Source: Promethearchaeota archaeon (GTDB lineage Archaea; Asgardarchaeota; Lokiarchaeia; Sigynarchaeales; SOKP01). From it: DNA of 7,359 bases. Shown in pieces: positions 1 to 4,541 of the stretch. The notes under the pieces are model-generated. The model did no database searches. It was not told the DNA's origin and was given only the letters and a program-made list of their open reading frames with translations. Made by a program: the position numbers and the translations under genes. The stretch's first letter is position 1. Every line of letters starts with the position of its first letter. The stretch covers positions 1 through 7,359 of the forward strand of contig JAGXNZ010000062.1 in assembly GCA_019894655.1 (NCBI GenBank), written 5' to 3'.

Positions 1-51
1 AATCAAAAGGATTTGGAATACTTCCTATATGATTTAGAACAATATGAATGA
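1..51 (+). CDS. Possible 3' end of an upstream gene (partial)
   Basis: The first frame is open from base 1 to a TGA at 49-51 and encodes 16 residues, NQKDLEYFLYDLEQYE. The other two plus-strand frames close at 36 or earlier. The peptide is rich in charged and aromatic residues and would be an ordinary protein C-terminus. The gene would run convergently into the kinase gene, with a 20-base gap between stops. A T8 tract at 134-141, about 85 bases past this stop, could serve as its terminator. Sixteen codons are too few to name a family or exclude chance. Confidence 0.3.
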   Translation, partial: NQKDLEYFLYDLEQYE

Positions 52-58
52 AACATTG

Positions 59-71
59 AAAAAATCAAAAT
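59..71 (-). terminator. U-tract terminator candidate of the polynucleotide kinase gene
   Basis: Read on the minus strand, the bases just after the kinase stop codon are ATTTTGATTTTTT. This gives a T4 and a T6 tract within about 15 bases of the stop. Archaeal intrinsic termination depends mainly on U-rich tracts and needs no hairpin, so the position fits. The DNA is very AT-rich, so such tracts also arise by chance. Confidence 0.35.
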
Positions 72-1277
72 TTAGAGATATAAATAGCCCTGATGGTTAC
101 CTTTGATCGAGAGTCGTAAAGAACCTAGTAAAATTTTTTTTACTCTACTCTGCTCTTTAAAATTTAAATCTGAGAAAAGAAGAATGTATTTTTTTTCCAA
201 GTTAATTACGAAAAGTAAACATATTCGAATAAGCTTCGAATCCTCTGTTAATAGTCCTGAAATTACATAATGATATGGGAGAGTTCTTAAAACATTGATA
301 TCGATTTCTTCTTCTGTGACTTTATCTTCCTCTTGGTTATAGCCCGCTTTAATGAATTTAATCCCATCTAAGGGTATCGATATTTTCCTATAATTTTCCA
401 AAACTTTTGCAAATTGACTCTGCCGTAAAAACCTTCTTTCTTCTTTATCTTTTTCATAAAAATATTTATTTTCTTCCTTTAATGAGAATATTTTTCTTTT
501 CTTCGATTTAGATGCGTTCTTTTCAATATCTCCTAATTCTTCAATCTCCTCATCATGAAAAATAATTAAAAGATCGGGATCAACGGTGTCGATGAAGAAG
601 TTCTTGTATATTATTCCTGCCTCAGTTTTTATCCATCCATCGCTGTCAATGAGAATGATATCAACATTATCATGCTTTGATATAAATCCATTTATTAATT
701 CAATACAAGAATGAGCTATAATAAATTTGAAATTTGCCTTTGGGAATGTACTTCCAATAAATACTGTTTCTTCGGTGTCAATTTCAGCACTTGAGACGAT
801 ATCCTCTTTAATTTCTCCAATGTTAAGAGTTGTAGGAAGATATAGTAGTTGTTGTCCTAAATCAGAATCCAGGAAACCTGCTTTCAATCCTTCTTTAAGT
901 AGGTTGTTTGCAAGATATTTGATGAGCGTCGTTTTACCATTGCTCAAGCCTAAAACCATCAGTTTTAGAGGTTTTTTTTTTTCATTTTTTCTAATTGCAT
1001 TTATAACAGAATCCTTAATTTTAACCCATTCTTTGCTTATGGTGTTTTCTTCTACTATTTCTATATTTTCTCTGCTATTTGTAAAAATCTCCAATTTTGA
1101 TAATTCCAATGCGAACAATGGATAACTACTAGCACTGGGTACAATAAGGGTGTTTTCCGCCTCGCTTCTCTTAGGTGAAAATTCCTTTCCAAACACTTCA
1201 ACCTTTCCTTCTAATAAAGTAACTCTTGAGGGTCCTTTTACTAAAAGCGTGTGATCTTTTTGCACTTCTTGAATCAT
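72..1277 (-). CDS. Clp1/Grc3-type polynucleotide 5'-hydroxyl kinase
   Basis: Predicted soluble enzyme that transfers the ATP gamma-phosphate to 5'-OH ends of RNA or DNA. In archaea this family is linked to RNA repair and processing; eukaryotic relatives act in tRNA, rRNA and mRNA processing. Counting from ATG 1277 (401 aa): residues 1-66 resemble the Clp1 N-terminal beta domain (VKGPSRVTLLEGKVEVFG). A P-loop GLSNGKTT lies at 110-117 and DSDLGQ at 137-142, the DxDxGQ motif typical of the Clp1/Grc3 clade. A Walker B-like strand ending IDSDGWI lies near 210-216, and an Arg-rich lid-like stretch near 281-288. The C-terminal beta domain ends GSLRLSIKGNHQG. The P-loop has three residues between its glycines instead of the usual four. 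ATG 1277 is preferred over an in-frame TTG at 1289 because GAGG sits six bases upstream of it. The family call is firm; the natural substrate is not known. Confidence 0.85.
   Translation of the reverse strand: MIQEVQKDHTLLVKGPSRVTLLEGKVEVFGKEFSPKRSEAENTLIVPSASSYPLFALELSKLEIFTNSRENIEIVEENTISKEWVKIKDSVINAIRKNEKKKPLKLMVLGLSNGKTTLIKYLANNLLKEGLKAGFLDSDLGQQLLYLPTTLNIGEIKEDIVSSAEIDTEETVFIGSTFPKANFKFIIAHSCIELINGFISKHDNVDIILIDSDGWIKTEAGIIYKNFFIDTVDPDLLIIFHDEEIEELGDIEKNASKSKKRKIFSLKEENKYFYEKDKEERRFLRQSQFAKVLENYRKISIPLDGIKFIKAGYNQEEDKVTEEEIDINVLRTLPYHYVISGLLTEDSKLIRICLLFVINLEKKYILLFSDLNFKEQSRVKKILLGSLRLSIKGNHQGYLYL
134..141 (+). terminator. T8 tract, possible terminator of the upstream plus-strand gene
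   Basis: Eight consecutive T on the plus strand lie inside the 3' end of the opposing kinase gene, about 85 bases past the stop of the possible gene fragment at 1-51. Placement fits a U-tract terminator for a convergent transcript. The same bases encode lysine codons on the minus strand, so chance is a good alternative. Confidence 0.2.
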
Positions 1278-1283
1278 AATTTT

Positions 1284-1287
1284 CCTC
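1284..1287 (-). promoter_or_regulatory. Shine-Dalgarno-like GAGG before the kinase ATG
   Basis: Plus-strand CCTC reads GAGG on the minus strand and is followed by six bases (AAAATT) before ATG 1277. This is good ribosome-binding spacing and it decides the start: the alternative TTG at 1289 overlaps the motif itself. It is the clearest SD-like site in a window where other genes look leaderless. An A/T-rich TATA-like stretch at 1329-1341 would put the transcript start near 1308, leaving a leader of about 30 bases. Confidence 0.45.
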
Positions 1288-1462
1288 AAATCATCCTACA
1301 TTAAATGATAATTATTTCTCTTCTTACATTTAATATTTATTAACTAACAGAAATATACTTTTTCTTTCCTTAAGTTTGATTTAATATTCTTAGAACATCA
1401 ATTATTATAATTTAAAAATTGTTAAATTTCTTTTCGTTTCGAAGTTGATACGATAGTAACAC

Positions 1463-1570
1463 CTAGCTCAACAGTAATTTTTCTATTATCTTATGAAATA
1501 AACCCCAATCTATTTTAAAGAAAAAACAAATATCCTCAGAGACTAGGTTAATAGCAGGTTGATTCTTCAT
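1463..1570 (-). CDS. Possible leaderless micro-ORF, 35 codons, unknown function
   Basis: ATG at 1570 opens a 35-codon frame closed by TAG at 1463-1465. It begins MKNQPAINLVSEDIC and ends DWGLFHKIIEKLLLS. No family is recognised; the last third could form an amphipathic helix. The main support is promoter geometry: a good archaeal TATA box (TTTAAATA on the minus strand, 1595-1602) is centred about 28 bases upstream of the ATG, which would give an almost leaderless mRNA. Against it, an ORF this short is easy to get by chance, and a second frame at 1422-1490 also looks coding-like. A decayed gene with a frameshift is an equally good reading. No ribosome-binding site is visible. Confidence 0.25.
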   Translation of the reverse strand: MKNQPAINLVSEDICFFFKIDWGLFHKIIEKLLLS

Positions 1571-1594
1571 ATTAACTCAGGATTCAATTAGATA

Positions 1595-1602
1595 TATTTA
1601 AA
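1595..1602 (-). promoter_or_regulatory. TATA box candidate for the micro-ORF
   Basis: TTTAAATA on the minus strand matches the archaeal TATA consensus. Transcription would start near 1570-1573, into the gap and away from the FmdE gene. It has no other obvious gene to serve except the kinase much further downstream, so it would drive the micro-ORF, a small RNA or a long kinase leader. The bases upstream are not a good BRE, and AT-rich chance matches are common. Confidence 0.3.
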
Positions 1603-1617
1603 AGTCGACATATGCCT

Positions 1618-2160
1618 TTATTTTCTTAATGCTTTATAGCATGGTATACAGGTGCTGTTTCCTTGATAGTCCAAAATTCTGCTTTCCATAGTAAGTTCAC
1701 CACAGATTTTACAAGGAACTGATTCGTCTATTGGGGCAAGACCTGGAGGATTAAATTCAATTTCCCGTATATCGAAAATGGCTTCTGGCTCAAGTTCAAG
1801 AAGTTTTTGAATCTTTTCGTCTCTCGACAAATTTTTATAATTTGAAATTTCTTGTTTTAAAGCCAACCTTACTCCTTTCTGGTTTTTTCTATTATAAAAA
1901 CTATAATTACTTTTGCCGTAATCTTTATGAATTAAATTGCCTTTACCATATGTGGTATTTAATAAAACTTGGAGAGCATCAACACTACAATTGTCAGTTT
2001 CGACAACAGCTACTAGTTCTTCATCAGGGGAGTGCTCAAAACCATGTTCTAAAGCATATTTAGCAGCCAACACACCGATAACTATTCCTGGACATATATG
2101 TCCATGAAATACAGTAGCCTTCTTCATTAAATCAGTTATGTTCACTTGAGATCCGCTCAT
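1618..2160 (-). CDS. FmdE-family metal-binding protein with C-terminal zinc ribbon
   Basis: Member of the FmdE family, named after a protein tied to molybdenum formylmethanofuran dehydrogenase in methanogens but common in organisms without methanogenesis. Its reaction is not established. The 180-residue protein shows the family core: FHGHICPG (18-25) supplies the His and Cys metal ligands, then DEELVAVVETDNCSVDA (46-62) and TYGKGNLIHKDYGK (70-83). The C-terminus carries a four-cysteine zinc ribbon with CxxC pairs at C150/C153 and C171/C174, as in the longer family members. ATG 2160 is about 30 bases from the centre of a palindromic TATA box, so the mRNA is probably leaderless. It diverges from the Mut7-C gene. 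No formylmethanofuran dehydrogenase subunit lies nearby, so a methanogenic role is not supported here. Family call is strong; function is open. Confidence 0.88.
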   Translation of the reverse strand: MSGSQVNITDLMKKATVFHGHICPGIVIGVLAAKYALEHGFEHSPDEELVAVVETDNCSVDALQVLLNTTYGKGNLIHKDYGKSNYSFYNRKNQKGVRLALKQEISNYKNLSRDEKIQKLLELEPEAIFDIREIEFNPPGLAPIDESVPCKICGELTMESRILDYQGNSTCIPCYKALRK

Positions 2161-2184
2161 ATTTTTAAAATATGTAAAAATAAC

Positions 2185-2196
2185 AATTATATAATT
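2185..2196. promoter_or_regulatory. Palindromic TATA box shared by divergent FmdE and Mut7-C genes
   Basis: AATTATATAATT is a perfect 12-bp palindrome in the 58-base gap between two divergent genes. Its centre is 30 bases from the FmdE ATG (2160, minus) and 28.5 bases from the first Mut7-C ATG (2219, plus). With the usual archaeal TATA-to-start distance of about 26-27 bases, both transcripts would begin within a few bases of their start codons. One box could therefore serve both directions and yield two nearly leaderless mRNAs. A second A/T-rich run at 2207-2217 is too close to the Mut7-C start to be its TATA box. Confidence 0.55.
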
Positions 2197-2218
2197 TTTT
2201 AATAACTTAAATATATTT

Positions 2219-2719
2219 ATGGTAAGGATGAAATTTCTTGTAGATGCTATGTTAGGTAAACTTGCGAGATTTTTAAGAATTTTTGGTTATGATACAGTAT
2301 ATGCCAACGATTTAATAGAATATTTTAACATTGATCCTGTTCCTGATAATAAATTAAAAGAATACGCACAATTTACTAACAGAATAGTCGTAACTAAGGA
2401 TCTCCCGTTCTTTAATGATATTACAGACAACGCAATTCTTCTTGAAGGGGAGGGAATATATTCGTATTTAAATCAACTTAAACAAAAATTAAAGTTACAG
2501 TTTAGTTTTACCATTCAGAGTGCCAGATGTTCGACTTGCAATTCACCTCTTCAAGGAGTTACTAATAAGATTTTGATACAAAACTTAGTGAAACGTGAAA
2601 CTTTTTTGAACTACAATGAATTTTTTCAATGTGTTAATCCAGCATGTAGAAAAGTATTTTGGAATGGACCACATATAGCGGATATCAATAAAAAAATACA
2701 AAATTCGAGCGAAAACTAA
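2219..2719 (+). CDS. Mut7-C domain (PIN-like) RNase-family protein with zinc ribbon
   Basis: Small soluble protein of the Mut7-C family (DUF82), a PIN-like nuclease fold predicted to cut RNA and fused to a zinc ribbon. Counting from the second Met (2228): MKFLVDAMLGKLARFLRIFGYD (residues 1-22) is the family hallmark start, with candidate acidic metal ligands D6, D28, D40 and D58 (VVTKD). The zinc ribbon has C101/C104 and C135/C140, followed by FWNGPH, which matches the family W-x-G-x-H ending. The second cysteine pair is C-x4-C rather than the usual C-x2-C. Family members normally begin at MKFLVDAMLG, which favours ATG 2228. Promoter spacing favours ATG 2219, which adds only MVR. Its TAA overlaps the TAG of the convergent TPR-like gene by four bases. 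Nuclease activity and target are inferred. Confidence 0.83.
   Translation: MVRMKFLVDAMLGKLARFLRIFGYDTVYANDLIEYFNIDPVPDNKLKEYAQFTNRIVVTKDLPFFNDITDNAILLEGEGIYSYLNQLKQKLKLQFSFTIQSARCSTCNSPLQGVTNKILIQNLVKRETFLNYNEFFQCVNPACRKVFWNGPHIADINKKIQNSSEN
2690..2696 (-). terminator. U-tract terminator candidate of the TPR-like gene
   Basis: A7 on the plus strand reads as T7 on the minus strand, 20-26 bases beyond the TPR-like stop and inside the end of the opposing Mut7-C gene. This placement suits a U-tract terminator. A matching T6 for the opposite transcript lies at 2744-2749. Confidence 0.3.
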
Positions 2720-2952
2720 GTTTTAGTGCTTGTGAAGAAGTTATTTTTTATCTCGTTAAATCTAGCCTTTACCTTCTCAGCTTCATTTTTCGCACCACCT
2801 TTCTCAAGAAAAGAATGTGCTTGCGAAAGTAACTCAAGACTTTTTTTGTACTCTTTATTTTTAAAGTGGTTCTCTGAAAGTTCAACTAAATAATGCCCTT
2901 TTTTAATATAAAACTCAATGAACTGTGCAGAAGTATCTATTTTCCAGCTCAT
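2716..2952 (-). CDS. Small helical protein with one TPR-like repeat
   Basis: A 78-residue all-helical protein without signal peptide, membrane segment, cysteine or known catalytic motif. Residues 19-52 fit one tetratricopeptide repeat: L25 and S26 at the helix A core positions, Y35 between helices, S38, L42 and A45 in helix B. A charged third helix follows (about 54-73, AEKVKARFNEIKNNF). It may be a helical adaptor that binds a partner or self-associates. An MIT-like three-helix hairpin is an alternative that sequence alone cannot exclude. It begins at ATG 2952, about 30 bases downstream of a TATA-like stretch (2981-2989), which suggests its own nearly leaderless mRNA although the oxidoreductase gene lies just upstream on the same strand. 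Its stop overlaps that of the Mut7-C gene. Likely a real gene; function unknown. Confidence 0.65.
   Translation of the reverse strand: MSWKIDTSAQFIEFYIKKGHYLVELSENHFKNKEYKKSLELLSQAHSFLEKGGAKNEAEKVKARFNEIKNNFFTSTKT
2744..2749 (+). terminator. U-tract terminator candidate of the Mut7-C gene
   Basis: Six T on the plus strand lie 25-30 bases beyond the Mut7-C stop, inside the C-terminal coding region of the opposing gene. If used, the two convergent mRNAs would overlap by about 50 bases at their 3' ends. Confidence 0.3.
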
Positions 2953-2982
2953 ATTAAATGCACTGTATTTTTTTCTAGGTAT

Positions 2983-3007
2983 ATTTATCTAATAAAACTA
3001 GATAAAT
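2983..3007. repeat. Perfect 9-bp inverted repeat between oxidoreductase stop and TPR-like gene
   Basis: The arms ATTTATCTA (2983-2991) and TAGATAAAT (2999-3007) pair perfectly around a seven-base loop. On the minus strand the hairpin starts at the last base of the oxidoreductase stop codon and reaches the TATA-like stretch of the TPR-like gene. It could be a 3'-end hairpin of the oxidoreductase mRNA or a dyad operator overlapping the TPR-like promoter. No T-tract follows directly, so a bacterial-style terminator is unlikely. Confidence 0.5.
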
Positions 3008-4470
3008 TAAGAATTTGTATTTTTCGATTTGAATAATTTAGTTCGGAACTGATCCATTTCAATTACTTTTGCTTTTAACCTTGATTCATGAGCAGCAAAA
3101 GCCATGAGATGACTTTCAATAGTTTCGTTGGCATTTGTTAAGGGTTGAGTTTTTTCTTGGTTAGCAAGCGTTTCTAAAAAAGAATCAATTAAAGAAAAAT
3201 CACCTCCTCCATGACCAGAAGTATCAATTGATAGTTTTTTAGAAAAAATCACATTAGATTTGCCTGTAAAATGATCATAAACTGTAATTTTCTGCCCGGA
3301 ATCAAAGAATTCTCCAATTAAAGTAGCTTTTGTCCCATCAATTCGCAAAGTTCTTCCCTCATTCTCACTAAATCCATGAACCGTCAGATTAGCAGTAACA
3401 TTGTTTTCAAACTCGATATTTACTACTTGATGGTCAACCACATCGTTATCGCATTTATAAACGCATCTACCATAAGGGCTCTTTTTTAATATTCTCATTT
3501 TAGTTTCATCAGAATAATCTTCACTCGCTTCTTCAGGTAGTCCAGAATAAATGGGTTCTACTGGCCAATCTCTCCAATATCTCAAACTTTGTAGTAGTTT
3601 GATTAACCTACTTAGTATTGCCAACGTTTTTTTATGTTTATTTCTTAGATTAGCAAGAAGTTTAAAAAGAACTTTTTCACTTTTTTCTAAAATTTGAGTT
3701 ATAGGAACGATGTCGATATATATTCTTGGAGCGTAATATAAACACGTATTTTGTATAGGACATCCTTCTACACAATAATCTGGAGAATTTATAGGGGCGT
3801 TTATTGATGTAAAATGTAATAGACTTCCAAACGAACTTATTTTTTTTGGTAAAGCTTCTACCATCCAAAAGAGCAAATCTAAATCATGACAGCATTTTGC
3901 AAGTATCATAGGGGACGATTCATTTGTATTCCGCCAGTTACCCCTAACAAAACTATGTGCCATGTGATACCAACTGATATTTTCTCTACTTGAAATATTT
4001 ATAAGATTTCCTAACGAACCCTCACGAATTACATTCTTAATTGTTGAAAAAAAAGCAGTATATCGTAGGACGTGGCAAACAACTAAAATTCTCCCAGTTT
4101 TCTTAATCCGATCTGTGATTTTAAGGCAACCTTCTAGAGTGTGTGCCATAGGTTTTTCCAATAAAATATCGTAACCTTTATCGAGAGCTTTTAATGTAGG
4201 TTCCACATGCATTTGGTCTTGAGTACAGACGAAAACAAGATCAGCAAATTTGTCCTCTCTTAAAATAGGCTCCCAACTATCATAGCAACGCTCTAAAGGA
4301 ATGTTATGAAGTTTTGCAAACTTATCTCTTCTATAGGTAATTGGCTCTGCAACAGCAATAAAATTTAATTTTTTAGGATACCTTAGAGCATAATTACCAT
4401 AAGTAGTCATACCTCTATTTCCGGCTCCAATTAAAATCGCAGTCTGAGTTTTTTCTTCTTTTTCTTTCAT
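3007..4470 (-). CDS. Gfo/Idh/MocA-family NAD(P)-dependent oxidoreductase
   Basis: Cytosolic nucleotide-dependent dehydrogenase probably acting on a sugar, inositol or related polyol; the substrate cannot be read from sequence. Domains: an N-terminal Rossmann fold with GAGNRG at residues 15-20, the family EKP motif (105-107, catalytic Lys) and HDLDLL (195-200, catalytic His position). The C-terminal substrate domain contains YGRCVYKCDNDVVDHQV (333-349) and ends in a conserved-looking GHGGGDFSLIDSF (419-431). A cysteine cluster DYCVEGCPIQNTC (231-243; C233, C237, C243) is typical of one subgroup common in bacteria, so transfer from bacteria is plausible but unproven. At 487 residues it is long for the family. 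About 45 residues (252-298) of basic, hydrophobic helix look inserted after that cluster. ATG 4470 is preceded at suitable distance by a TATA-like box. The upstream neighbour aroC is on the same strand, 71 bases away. Confidence 0.86.
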   Translation of the reverse strand: MKEKEEKTQTAILIGAGNRGMTTYGNYALRYPKKLNFIAVAEPITYRRDKFAKLHNIPLERCYDSWEPILREDKFADLVFVCTQDQMHVEPTLKALDKGYDILLEKPMAHTLEGCLKITDRIKKTGRILVVCHVLRYTAFFSTIKNVIREGSLGNLINISSRENISWYHMAHSFVRGNWRNTNESSPMILAKCCHDLDLLFWMVEALPKKISSFGSLLHFTSINAPINSPDYCVEGCPIQNTCLYYAPRIYIDIVPITQILEKSEKVLFKLLANLRNKHKKTLAILSRLIKLLQSLRYWRDWPVEPIYSGLPEEASEDYSDETKMRILKKSPYGRCVYKCDNDVVDHQVVNIEFENNVTANLTVHGFSENEGRTLRIDGTKATLIGEFFDSGQKITVYDHFTGKSNVIFSKKLSIDTSGHGGGDFSLIDSFLETLANQEKTQPLTNANETIESHLMAFAAHESRLKAKVIEMDQFRTKLFKSKNTNS

Positions 4471-4498
4471 ATTCGTTTCTCTTTTGATAAAACTCTAC

Positions 4499-4530
4499 GT
4501 TATAAATATCACTCTACTATAGTTATAAAT
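4499..4530 (-). promoter_or_regulatory. Tandem TATA-like repeats upstream of the oxidoreductase
   Basis: The 9-mer GTTATAAAT occurs at 4499-4507 and again at 4522-4530, 23 bases apart; on the minus strand each reads ATTTATAAC. The copy nearer the gene is centred about 33 bases from ATG 4470 and would give a leader of about seven bases. The farther copy may be a second promoter or half of a protein-binding site, since the spacing is about two helical turns. It lies between the aroC stop and the oxidoreductase start. Confidence 0.4.
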
Positions 4531-4541
4531 TAACAAGTTTT

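Larger units (their letters stand above)
1278..1617. other. 340-base intergenic region between the kinase and FmdE genes
   Basis: Very AT-rich stretch between the FmdE stop and the kinase start. It holds the kinase ribosome-binding site (1284-1287) and its likely promoter (about 1300-1345). It also holds a possible micro-ORF at 1463-1570 with a TATA box at 1595-1602. An A/T-only inverted repeat lies at 1409-1428 (AATTTAA, six-base loop, TTAAATT). I found no tRNA, rRNA, convincing box C/D RNA, repeat array or mobile-element end. On the minus strand 1422-1490 is open in a second frame and reads as plausible peptide (ITVELGVTIVSTSKRKEI). The region could therefore hold decayed coding sequence. 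Confidence 0.6.

Noticed and set aside
727..1125. Plus-strand ORF of 132 codons opposite the kinase gene
   Set aside because: It is antisense to a clearly recognisable kinase, reads as low-complexity Ser/Phe/Leu-rich peptide, and resembles no family. It is a shadow of the real gene.
1409..1428. Inverted repeat AATTTAA / TTAAATT as a terminator or RNA hairpin
   Set aside because: It is A/T-only with weak stability and no adjacent T-tract in the useful direction; such repeats are expected by chance here.
1525..1583. Box C/D-like motifs on the minus strand (CTGA, ATGAAGA, CTGA)
   Set aside because: The C-like box has a mismatch, the C'-to-D spacing of about 24 bases is too long for archaeal guides, and no upstream C box is present.
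1618..2160. Evidence for methanogenesis from the FmdE name
   Set aside because: FmdE-family proteins are widespread outside methanogens, and no formylmethanofuran dehydrogenase or other methanogenesis gene is in the window.
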